Of a DNA stretch of 64,000 nt, positions 9,583-16,979 are shown piece after piece. Under the pieces are notes generated by a model. The model did no database searches. It saw nothing but the letters and a program-made list of their open reading frames with translations, and was not told the origin of the DNA. Each line of letters opens with the position of its first letter. Within the stretch, counting starts at the first letter, position 1. Origin of the DNA: Blastocatellia bacterium (GTDB lineage: Bacteria > Acidobacteriota > Blastocatellia > Pyrinomonadales > Pyrinomonadaceae); assembly GCA_003168335.1 (NCBI GenBank), contig PMSM01000006.1, forward strand, positions 1-64,000. Direction: 5' to 3'. A program made the position numbers and the translations under genes.

Positions 9583-10119
9583 ATGAATTATAAGATCATG
9601 ATCGTCGACGATGAACCTGCAAATCTGCGGACGCTCGAGCGATTGTTCCGCTCGGATTATCAGGTCGTGACCGCGCCGTCAGGCGCCGAAGCGCTGGCCC
9701 TGCTGGAACATCACGACGTGGCACTCCTGATTTCAGATCAACGCATGCCGGCGATGACGGGCATAGAGTTGATGATGAAGACCGTCGGGATCCGACCGCA
9801 AATGGTCAAGATCCTGCTGACTGGTTACACGGACGTCAGCGCGCTGATTGAAGCCCTCAACTCCGGGCTGGTTTACCGCTACCTGACCAAGCCCTGGAAC
9901 AATGACGAATTGCGCCTCACCGTCAGCCGCGCGCTGGAGCACTACGAGATGATGAAATCAAAACATCTCCTGGGAATGGAAAACCAAAGACTGCGCGTCA
10001 GGCTCAAGGAAATCAGTGAACTCGCGGGTGAAGGATTGGACCAGGAACGGATCGTTCCGCAAGAAGAAGTTGTTGAGCTGGGCTCGCCGCAGCCGGAGGT
10101 TTACGAGTTGCTCGGTTGA
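9583..10119 (+). CDS. RpfG-type receiver protein lacking HD-GYP
   Basis: 178 residues. The receiver (1-120) has D9-D10, phospho-acceptor D52 (ISDQRMP), LLTGY and K103 in YLTKPW. The TKPWNNDEL ending is typical of receivers attached to HD-GYP phosphodiesterases. Here the output domain is absent and replaced by a helical, probably coiled-coil, tail with a Glu/Pro-rich end. It lies 22 nt behind the REC-kinase at 8196 and is probably its cognate acceptor. AACGAGG precedes the start. Confidence 0.9.
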   Translation: MNYKIMIVDDEPANLRTLERLFRSDYQVVTAPSGAEALALLEHHDVALLISDQRMPAMTGIELMMKTVGIRPQMVKILLTGYTDVSALIEALNSGLVYRYLTKPWNNDELRLTVSRALEHYEMMKSKHLLGMENQRLRVRLKEISELAGEGLDQERIVPQEEVVELGSPQPEVYELLG

Positions 10120-10164
10120 TGTGTGCCGGACTGTTTGACCATTACGGTGGGACTGGCGTGAGCG

Positions 10165-10242
10165 GAGAGTGTCAGCAGCCCGACCGTCAGGGAGGGCTGC
10201 CAACGAATCAGAGCCTTCCCTGACGGTCGAGCTTCTGACTCT
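10165..10242. repeat. Palindromic repeat with arms around CCTGACGGTCG
   Basis: The arms AGAGTGTCAGCAGCCCGACC... and its complement ending TGACTCT enclose a central CCGTCAGGGAGGG / CCTTCCCTGACGG pairing. A related copy lies at 54893-55034, and half-copies (CCCTCCCTCACGGTC, CCCTCCCTCGCGGTCGGGCT) occur near 44848 and 47352. It is an interspersed palindrome, not a terminator in the strict sense because no T-run follows. Confidence 0.6.
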
Positions 10243-10306
10243 AACCCAGCCGATCGAGCGGCGCGAGATAATTAGTTAACCGCCCTCTTCAATCATGCTG
10301 CCAACT

Positions 10307-10489
10307 TTATAGCTCGCCTGCCATCAACCCAAAGTTCGTCATAGCCGAATCGAACAGCGCGACCTCGCGCTCGTACTTGCGACCCGGGTACTTGATGTGA
10401 ACTTCGCTGCGTCGTAGGATTGGCCCACGGCTGGCTTGAAACGTTCTGCTCAAGCATGAAAAGTTTTGTCGGACATTAGGAGACAACAA
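10307..10489 (-). pseudogene. Possible gene remnant on the minus strand
   Basis: This minus-strand frame ends in a stretch that reads like the natural C-terminus of an enzyme (HIKYPGRKYEREVALFD, then SAMTNFGLMAGEL). It is open for only about 60 codons and has no plausible start: its upstream end overlaps the start of the sugar-binding-protein gene. It may be what is left of a gene cut away when the importer operon arrived. I could not name the family. The rest of the 10243-10488 gap shows nothing beyond the AGGAG of the next gene. Confidence 0.25.
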
Positions 10490-11451
10490 TGAAAACTAAA
10501 TCGACTATGGCTCTGGTAGTCGTATTGGCGGCCCTGTTTTTTCTCGCGCCCGCCTGCCATCGTCAAAGCACGAGCGGCAAGCGCGTCATCGCCGTCATTC
10601 CCAAAGGAACTTCGCATTTCTTCTGGCAGAGCGTTCATGCCGGCGCGGAGACTGCGGCCAAAGAAGCCGGCGTCGAGATCATGTGGAAAGGTCCGGAGCA
10701 CGAGAGCGACTCTGCCGCGCAGATTAATATCGTTGAGGACGCGATCAACCGGCGCGTGGACGGAATCGTACTCGCTCCGACTCACAAAGACGCCCTGGTG
10801 CCAATTGTCGAGCGTGCCGGGCGCGAGAATATTCCGGTGGCGATTTTCGATTCCGGGATCGGCACCGAGAATTACGTTTCGTACGTGGCCACCAACAATC
10901 TTCAGGGCGGGGCGGTGGCCGCCGAAAGGCTCGCCGCCAAACTCGGCGGCAAGGGCAAGATAGCAATACTCGGCGTCAAGGCCGGATCAGTCTCGACTGA
11001 ACAGCGCGAGCAGGGCTTTGCTGACACGATCAAGCAGAAGTATCCGGGCATTGAAATCGTGGCCTTTCAATATGGCGAAGCCGATCGCGCGCGTTCACTC
11101 GATCGCGCGACCGACATTCTGACCGCGCATCCCGAACTCAACGGCTTTTTTGCTTCGAACGAATCATCGACCGTCGGCGTCGTGCAGGCCCTGAAACAAA
11201 AGGGCCTGGCGGGCAAAGTAATTCTGGTGGGCTTCGATTCCAGTCCGAATCTGATCGACGATCTCAAGGCCGGCGCGATCGATTCGCTCGTCCTGCAAAA
11301 TCCATTCAAGATGGGTTACGAATCGGTCAAGGCGATGGTGGCCAAACTCAACGGCCAGACGCCGCCGAAAGTGATCGATACCGGCGTGAATCTCTTGACG
11401 AAAGACAATCTCGAGACGCCGGCGATAAAGGAGCTACTCAAGTCGCCGTAG
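10489..11451 (+). CDS. rbsB: Sugar ABC transporter substrate-binding lipoprotein (RbsB-like)
   Basis: 320 residues. The N-terminus is lipoprotein-like, with the acceptor probably C23 in LAPACH (not a strict lipobox, because -3 is Ala). A periplasmic-binding-protein type 1 fold of the ribose/galactose class follows. Typical segments are [34 protein letters not shown] and [24 protein letters not shown] lies at 10478-10482. It is the first gene of an importer operon with the ATPase and permease downstream. The substrate is a pentose, hexose or similar sugar; rbsB is the closest well-known name, and the real ligand cannot be read from sequence. Confidence 0.9.
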   Translation: MKTKSTMALVVVLAALFFLAPACHRQSTSGKRVIAVIPKGTSHFFWQSVHAGAETAAKEAGVEIMWKGPEHESDSAAQINIVEDAINRRVDGIVLAPTHKDALVPIVERAGRENIPVAIFDSGIGTENYVSYVATNNLQGGAVAAERLAAKLGGKGKIAILGVKAGSVSTEQREQGFADTIKQKYPGIEIVAFQYGEADRARSLDRATDILTAHPELNGFFASNESSTVGVVQALKQKGLAGKVILVGFDSSPNLIDDLKAGAIDSLVLQNPFKMGYESVKAMVAKLNGQTPPKVIDTGVNLLTKDNLETPAIKELLKSP

Positions 11452-11458
11452 TGAAACT

Positions 11459-11570
11459 TTGGAGTGCGCCGGCAGAGCGAAGCGGCGACGGCGCTTTCAA
11501 TTTCTACCGTGCGACGATTTCTGACTGAATCCAAAGCGGTGTCGCGCTACGCTTGCCACCGCACTCCAAA
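11459..11570. repeat. TTTGGAGTGCG intergenic palindromic element, copy 1
   Basis: Starts TTTGGAGTGCGCC and ends GCACTCCAAA. The inner halves carry AAGCGGCGACGGCGCTTT and CCAAAGCGGTGTCGCGC. It fills the rbsB-rbsA gap, 7 nt after the stop and 9 nt before the start. Six more copies are listed below. Confidence 0.85.
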
Positions 11571-11579
11571 TGTGGGGCC

Positions 11580-13100
11580 ATGACTGACGATCAGGCCGCG
11601 CTGGAAATGCGCGGCATCAACAAATCATTCGCCGGAAATACCGTACTGGCCGACGTGAGCCTGTCAGCACGGGCAGGTGAAGTGCATGCGCTGGTGGGTG
11701 AAAACGGCGCGGGCAAATCCACCCTGATGAAGATACTCGCCGGCGTCTACCAACCTGACGCCGGCGAGATTCTCATCGACGGTCAGCGGATTCGTTTCGC
11801 GCGTCCGTCGGACGCGCTGCGAAGCGGTATTGCGATGATTTATCAGGAACTGTCCCTGGCGCCTGATCTCACCGTGGCTGAGAATATTTTTCTTGGCCGC
11901 GAGCCGCTCAGCTTTGCACTGCTCCGAGTAGTCGACCGCCGCGAGATGAACACTCACGCCGCCGGCATGCTCAAAGCCTACGGGTTCAAGCTTGATCCAC
12001 GCGCGTCTATCAAGCGTTTGAGTGCGGCCGACCGCCAGTTGGTAGAGATCACCCGCGCGACCGTTGAGGCGAAGCGCGTGCTGGTGATGGACGAGCCTAC
12101 TTCTTCGCTGACGGCGCATGAGGTCGAAGACCTGTTCCACCTGATCCGGGAATTGAAAACTCGCGGTCTGGCGATCATCTACATTTCGCATCGACTGGAA
12201 GAACTCGACTTCATCGCCGATCGCGTAACGGTCCTGCGTGATGGGCGGGCTATCTATTCAGGCGTGTGGGGAGAGATTTCGCGGGCTGAGATTATTCGCC
12301 ACATGGCCGGGCGCGAATTAAAGGAAATCTTCCCACCCAGGGCCGCGGCGAGAGGTGAAACGCGTCTGCGCATCACGAACCTTACGCGCAAAGGGAAATT
12401 TCGTGAGGTTAGTCTTGCGGTGGCCGCGGGTGAAGTCGTCGGGATTGCCGGCCTCGCCGGAGCGGGCCGCACTGAACTGGTAGAAACAATCTTTGGTGCG
12501 TATCACGCCGACGGCGGTGAGATAGTTTTAGATGGCTCGAAACTTGATAAGGCCCAGCCTGATCTGAGCGTGGCCCATGGTCTGGGTCTGCTGACCGAAG
12601 ATCGCAAACGAACGGGTCTGTGTTTGAACCAGCCGCTGGCCAGCAATCTTACGCTGGCAAACCTGCGGGCACTGACCAGCAATTGGCGTTTGGACAAGAA
12701 GCGCGAGAAGGCGGTCGCGGCTGAGCACATTGAGAGGCTGCACATTCGTCCGCCCGATCCGGACAAGACGGTGGCGCTTATGAGCGGCGGCAATCAACAG
12801 AAAGTTTTGTTGGCGCGATGGCTCTTTGCCGACTCGCAGGTGTTTCTGCTTGATGAGCCCACCCGGGGCGTGGATGTGGCTGCCCGCTCAGAAATCTATC
12901 GAGCGATCAATCGACTGGCCGAAAGGGGCGCGGCCATCGTCATGGTTTCTTCCGATTTACCTGAGTTGCTGGGCATGGCTGATCGAATTCTGGTAATGCG
13001 GCGCGGCCGTCTGGTGGCCGAGCTCGATGCGCGCCAGACAACGCAGGAAGAAATTCTGCGCCACGCCGCGGTCGACCAGGGCGAGCAACAAGCAGCTTAG
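11580..13100 (+). CDS. rbsA: Sugar ABC transporter ATPase, two fused domains (RbsA-like)
   Basis: 506 residues from the ATG at 11580; codons upstream in the same frame derive from the palindromic element and are excluded. The first ATPase domain has Walker [10 protein letters not shown], a degenerate signature LSAADRQ and Walker B VLVMDEPT. The second has a degenerate Walker A (GLAGAGRTE), a good signature LMSGGNQQK and Walker [13 protein letters not shown]. This asymmetry is the hallmark of RbsA/MglA/XylG proteins. It energises the permease encoded next. It is separated from both neighbours by palindromic elements, so expression within the operon may be uneven. Confidence 0.95.
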   Translation: MTDDQAALEMRGINKSFAGNTVLADVSLSARAGEVHALVGENGAGKSTLMKILAGVYQPDAGEILIDGQRIRFARPSDALRSGIAMIYQELSLAPDLTVAENIFLGREPLSFALLRVVDRREMNTHAAGMLKAYGFKLDPRASIKRLSAADRQLVEITRATVEAKRVLVMDEPTSSLTAHEVEDLFHLIRELKTRGLAIIYISHRLEELDFIADRVTVLRDGRAIYSGVWGEISRAEIIRHMAGRELKEIFPPRAAARGETRLRITNLTRKGKFREVSLAVAAGEVVGIAGLAGAGRTELVETIFGAYHADGGEIVLDGSKLDKAQPDLSVAHGLGLLTEDRKRTGLCLNQPLASNLTLANLRALTSNWRLDKKREKAVAAEHIERLHIRPPDPDKTVALMSGGNQQKVLLARWLFADSQVFLLDEPTRGVDVAARSEIYRAINRLAERGAAIVMVSSDLPELLGMADRILVMRRGRLVAELDARQTTQEEILRHAAVDQGEQQAA

Positions 13101-13106
13101 TTTTTT

Positions 13107-13177
13107 TTGGAGTGCGGCGACTTGTCGCCGCTTTGGCACCCCGCGAGAAAGCGCTGACAAGTCAGCGCACTCCAAAA
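13107..13177. repeat. TTTGGAGTGCG intergenic palindromic element, copy 2
   Basis: TTTGGAGTGCGGCGAC with an inner GACTTGTCGCC hairpin, then CTGACAAGTCAGCGCACTCCAAAA. It fills the rbsA-rbsC gap almost completely (6 nt after the stop, 10 nt before the next start). Confidence 0.85.
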
Positions 13178-13187
13178 TAGAACGATC

Positions 13188-14132
13188 ATGTCAGACTGGA
13201 TTAAACGCTTCATTCCCTTTGCCAGCTTGATCGCGCTGTGCGTGATCATCGCCGTACTCGAGCCGAGGTTTCTTTCGTCGGGCAATCTGGCCAGCGTCGC
13301 CCGCCAAACGGCCGTGATTACGGTCATGGCCATGGGTATGACGATGGTGATGGTTTCCGGCGGCATTGATCTTTCCGTGGGTTCAATGATGGCCCTCGCC
13401 GGTGTTGCGGGTGCGTTTGCGCTGGCAGGTGGCGCGCCGCCGGTCGTGGGAATAATGGCGAGCATGGCCGCGGGAGGTGTCTGTGGCTTTATGAATGGCG
13501 CCGCGATTACTACGCTGAAAATCCCGCCCTTTATTGTCACGCTCGGAGCGATGGGGATCTATCGCGGGATTGCTTTGCTGATAACTGATGGCAAAGCCGT
13601 GGTCGGCCTACCGACTAGTTTTGGTCACCTCGCCGAAGGAAATCTATTTGGCATCATCCCGATACCGCTTTTGATCGTGGTGATTGTGGCCGTGGCAATT
13701 CACTTCGTGCTGTCGAGCACGCGTCTGGGCCGTTATTGCTATGCCATCGGCAGCAATGTCGAGGCCGCCCGCTACGCCGGCGTCCGCGTGGCGCGTTGTC
13801 AGATCATTTTCTATTTAATCCTGGGCGCGCTGGCCGGACTCGCCGGCGCAATCGAAGCCGCGCGCCTGGTGACCGGGCAACCGACAGCCGGCGAGGGTTA
13901 CGAGTTACGCGTGATCGCCGCGGTAGTAATCGGCGGCGGGTCGCTCAGCGGCGGTCAGGGCACAGTTGTGGGCACGATCATAGGCGCACTGATCATGGGC
14001 GTGCTCGCGAACGGCGCGAACCTGCTCGGCATTTCATCTTTCACCCAGCAGATAGTAATTGGCGCAGTGATCGTACTGGCAGTAACATTTGATGAATTTC
14101 AGCGGCGGCGATTGGAGACCGCCGGATCGTAA
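13188..14132 (+). CDS. rbsC: Sugar ABC transporter permease (RbsC-like)
   Basis: 314 residues, strongly hydrophobic with about eight to ten membrane spans, in the BPD_transp_2 family. Diagnostic blocks are MVSGGIDLSVGSMMALAG near the N-terminus, AIGSNVEAARYAGV in the cytoplasmic coupling loop and a Gly-rich VIGGGSLSGGQGTVVG near the end. It forms the inner-membrane channel of the importer with the upstream ATPase and binding protein. No clear Shine-Dalgarno lies in the 10 nt between the palindromic element and the ATG. Confidence 0.94.
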   Translation: MSDWIKRFIPFASLIALCVIIAVLEPRFLSSGNLASVARQTAVITVMAMGMTMVMVSGGIDLSVGSMMALAGVAGAFALAGGAPPVVGIMASMAAGGVCGFMNGAAITTLKIPPFIVTLGAMGIYRGIALLITDGKAVVGLPTSFGHLAEGNLFGIIPIPLLIVVIVAVAIHFVLSSTRLGRYCYAIGSNVEAARYAGVRVARCQIIFYLILGALAGLAGAIEAARLVTGQPTAGEGYELRVIAAVVIGGGSLSGGQGTVVGTIIGALIMGVLANGANLLGISSFTQQIVIGAVIVLAVTFDEFQRRRLETAGS

Positions 14133-14160
14133 ACCAATCTTTTTGGAGAAAAGGACGCTC

Positions 14161-15066
14161 ATGAAACTGGCGCAGTTCAAGACAAATGAATCGGCTGAGC
14201 AACGACTCGGCGTGCTGCTCGGCGATGTCGTCTACGATGTTGCAAAACTGGCTCGGGCGCTCAAAGAGTCCGGCGGCGGACCGCCGAGCTGGTTGCTTCA
14301 AACTAAAGGGACGCAGGATGTCATTAACCGCGGCGAGTCTGCCGTTCGCGACATCGAGGCCCTCCTGACTGATACTCAGATGGGCACCGCTCTGCCGCTT
14401 GATTCGATCGAGTTCCTGCCTGCCGTGTACCCGAGCAAGATTCTGGCTATCGGTCGTAACTACGTTGACCATGCGATCGAGGGTGGAGCGGCGCCACCAG
14501 AAGCGCCGCTGCTCTTCAACAAGCTGCCCAATTCGCTGAGCGCGCATGACGCGCCGATCGTGCTGCCGTCTATCAGCGACAAAGTCGACTATGAAGCCGA
14601 GTTGGCCGTGGTGATCGGTCGCAGAGCCAAACGCGTCAGTGAGACCGATGCGCTCGAGTATGTTTTTGGATACACCTTGATCGATGACGTCAGCGCGCGC
14701 GACCTGCAATTCGGCGATGGGCAATGGACCCGCGGCAAAGGTTTGGACACATTTGCGCCCCTCGGGCCGTTCATTACTACTCGCGATGAGATCAAAGACG
14801 TCCAGGCGCTCAAGATCCAGGGGCGGCTGAACGGTGAAGTGATGCAGTCATCAAACACCGGCAAGATGATCTTTAAAGTCGCTTATCTCGTCTCATATCT
14901 TTCGCAGGGCATCACGTTGGAACCTGGGGACGTGATCGCGACCGGGACACCCGACGGTGTGGGTGTCTTTCGCAAGCCCCCCGTGCTGCTGAAAGCCGGC
15001 GACGTTTTTGAAGTCGAGATCGAAGGCCTGGGTACGTTGCGGAATCCGGTGATCGCGGCAGAATAA
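14161..15066 (+). CDS. Fumarylacetoacetate hydrolase-family protein
   Basis: 301 residues from the ATG at 14161, preceded by GGAGAAAAGG. The C-terminal two thirds is an FAH fold: ILAIGRNYVDHA, the metal-binding Glu in YEAELAVVIG, the FGYTLIDDVSARDLQ helix, KGLDTFAPLGP and GDVIATGTPDGVG. Family members hydrolyse or decarboxylate diketo and oxo acids using Mg or Mn. Its position right after a sugar importer suggests a role in sugar-acid breakdown, for example 2,4-diketo-3-deoxy-sugar-acid hydrolysis, but aromatic catabolism enzymes look alike. Exact substrate unknown. Confidence 0.88.
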   Translation: MKLAQFKTNESAEQRLGVLLGDVVYDVAKLARALKESGGGPPSWLLQTKGTQDVINRGESAVRDIEALLTDTQMGTALPLDSIEFLPAVYPSKILAIGRNYVDHAIEGGAAPPEAPLLFNKLPNSLSAHDAPIVLPSISDKVDYEAELAVVIGRRAKRVSETDALEYVFGYTLIDDVSARDLQFGDGQWTRGKGLDTFAPLGPFITTRDEIKDVQALKIQGRLNGEVMQSSNTGKMIFKVAYLVSYLSQGITLEPGDVIATGTPDGVGVFRKPPVLLKAGDVFEVEIEGLGTLRNPVIAAE

Positions 15067-15265
15067 TAAGCCACGGATTCACACAGATAGACACTGATTT
15101 GAAATCAAAAGAGTAATCCGTGTAAGTCTGTCACCAGCCTGCGAAGCAGGCGGCATATTAGTAGCCCGCTAACGCGGTCTGGTGTCGCGTCCGACGTGGT
15201 TGACGGTATGCGGCGGTAGACCCGCGGCGAGGGTATGTGTCAAATCTTACGTCAGAGGTACCCAT
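15067..15265. repeat. Composite of short intergenic palindromes
   Basis: Holds a CCACGGATT...AATCCGTG pair (15071 and about 15110), a GCCTGCGAAGCAGGC hairpin (about 15137) and a CCCGCTAACGCGG hairpin (about 15165). These are unrelated short palindromes lying end to end ahead of the SGNH hydrolase gene. Confidence 0.6.
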
Positions 15266-16060
15266 ATGTTTAGACGAGCTCTTCTCAGTTGCACATTGCT
15301 TGCCTGCGCCGTAATCGCTTCTGCGCAAACTCCGACGCCATCGCCCGGTCCAATTGATCCATGCGCTGACATCAAAGCCCAGGCCGCGAGGTCTGATGCC
15401 AGGTTAAAAGATTGGCCGGCGCTGGCGCGTTACCGCGAGACCAATCCTACAATTTCAGTTCCTGCTAAGGACCAGGATCGGGTTGTCTTCATGGGCGATT
15501 CGATCACCGATTCGTGGCAGAACCCAAAGTACGGCGGCTTCTTTCCCGGCAAGCCTTACATCGATCGCGGCATTAGTGGACAGACGACGCCGCAAATGCT
15601 GATACGCTTCCGGGCGGATGTGATTGCCCTGCAACCAAAGGTCGTCGTGGTTCTCGCCGGCACAAATGACATTGCCGGCAACACGGGCCCTATGACCCTG
15701 GAAATGATCGAAGACAATCTGACTTCGATGTTTGACCTGGCGCACGCGAACGGTATTCGGGTCGTGTTTGCTTCCCTGCTTCCGATCAGCGATTACGAGA
15801 AGAGCAAAGATGGGCAAGCCATCATTCGCAGCAAGCAGCGACCGCCGGAACAGATCAAAGCGCTGAACGAGTGGATGAAGAAGTATGCCGCCGCGCATGG
15901 CGGGATTTATCTCGACTATTACTCAGCGATGGCCGACGACAAAGGCTTTTTGAAAGAGGAGTTGAGCGAGGACGGCTTGCATCCAAACCAGAAAGGCTAT
16001 GACATCATGGCTCCACTGGCTGAGCAGGCTATCGTGATGGCCCTGAAGTCGAGAAGATAG
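15266..16060 (+). CDS. Secreted SGNH/GDSL-family hydrolase
   Basis: 264 residues from the ATG at 15266 (AGAGG upstream), which places a clean signal peptide at 1-21 (cleavage after ASA). Family blocks follow: FMGDSITDSW with the nucleophile Ser, GISGQTTPQM, LAGTNDI (block III Asn) and EDGLHPNQKGY with the catalytic Asp-His pair. Such enzymes are esterases or lipases, or remove acetyl groups from polysaccharides and peptidoglycan. The short spacing of blocks and the PQML segment resemble GDSL acetylhydrolases. Extracytoplasmic location is expected. Confidence 0.9.
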   Translation: MFRRALLSCTLLACAVIASAQTPTPSPGPIDPCADIKAQAARSDARLKDWPALARYRETNPTISVPAKDQDRVVFMGDSITDSWQNPKYGGFFPGKPYIDRGISGQTTPQMLIRFRADVIALQPKVVVVLAGTNDIAGNTGPMTLEMIEDNLTSMFDLAHANGIRVVFASLLPISDYEKSKDGQAIIRSKQRPPEQIKALNEWMKKYAAAHGGIYLDYYSAMADDKGFLKEELSEDGLHPNQKGYDIMAPLAEQAIVMALKSRR

Positions 16061-16292
16061 CGGCAACGGTCTAACCAAACTCGAAAGATCCTTGCGGGCA
16101 AATTGGTTTTCCATTTAACATGTGAGCAAGAGCGGACGAAAACAGCGCCTTCTACGGCAGTTTTACGTTCTAAGCTAAAACTAAAATGATCCAATCATTG
16201 AACTTGTCAGACCTGAGCGTCCTTTGACCTCTGACAGATTGATGTTTGCATCAACCGACTCAACCGAGCCATTGCCATAATCGCCACCAATC

Positions 16293-16808
16293 ATGATCAG
16301 ACCCTTTCGCGGTGTTCATCCGCAAATTCACCCCTCAGCTTTCATTGCTGACAGCGCGCAGATAATCGGCGATGTGCATGTGGGCGAGCAGGCTTCCGTC
16401 TGGTTCGGCACCGTCGCGCGCGGCGACATGTTCTACATACGCATCGGCGATCGCACCAACGTGCAGGACAATTGCGTGCTGCACACGCGCATTGGAGAAC
16501 TGCCCACCATTCTCGAAGACGAAGTGACCGTCGGACACAGCGTTACTTTGCACGGCTGTTATGTCGAACACGGCTCATTGATTGGGATTGGGTCGATTCT
16601 CCTGGATGACGTGCGGATTGGCGCGCAGTCGCTGGTCGCTGCCGGTTCGCTGGTATCACCGGGAACTGTAATTCCGCCGCGCTCGCTGGTAATGGGAATG
16701 CCGGCGCGAGTCAAACGGCCTTTGACTGAAGAAGAAGTTCGGGGCCTGGCCCACAACTGGCGGAACTATGTCGAGTATTCAAAGTACTATCTAACCGAGC
16801 GGGAATAG
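16293..16808 (+). CDS. Gamma-carbonic-anhydrase-like left-handed beta-helix protein
   Basis: 171 residues made of hexapeptide repeats (IIGDVHVGEQASVWFGTV, then VARGDMFYIRIGDRTNVQDN) forming a left-handed beta helix, with a C-terminal helix. The three metal-binding His of gamma-CA proteins are present: H64 (VLHTR), H82 and H87 (VGHSVTLHG). The sequence is closer to the YrdA/PaaY/CaiE group than to Cam. Activity in that group ranges from carbonic anhydrase to thioesterase, or none has been shown. It appears monocistronic. Confidence 0.92.
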   Translation: MIRPFRGVHPQIHPSAFIADSAQIIGDVHVGEQASVWFGTVARGDMFYIRIGDRTNVQDNCVLHTRIGELPTILEDEVTVGHSVTLHGCYVEHGSLIGIGSILLDDVRIGAQSLVAAGSLVSPGTVIPPRSLVMGMPARVKRPLTEEEVRGLAHNWRNYVEYSKYYLTERE

Positions 16809-16844
16809 AACCATTTCCCAATGGTCATTTTGTCATTCTTTGTG

Positions 16845-16932
16845 TTCGTTGGTGTGATTTCGTGGATCGTTCCTCATTATTCCGGCAGGCGAACGATCCA
16901 CGAAGTAGCACGAAGCAACGCAAACTAAATCC
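16845..16932. repeat. Imperfect palindrome downstream of the gamma-CA gene
   Basis: TTCGTTGGTGTGATTTCGTGGATCGTT is followed by its approximate complement AACGATCCACGAAGTAGCACGAAG. It lies between convergent genes and may work as a bidirectional terminator, although no long T-run is visible. Confidence 0.5.
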
Positions 16933-16979
16933 GGCAAATGAAAAATGAGGAATGAGAAATGAAATGGAAAATGAACTGA

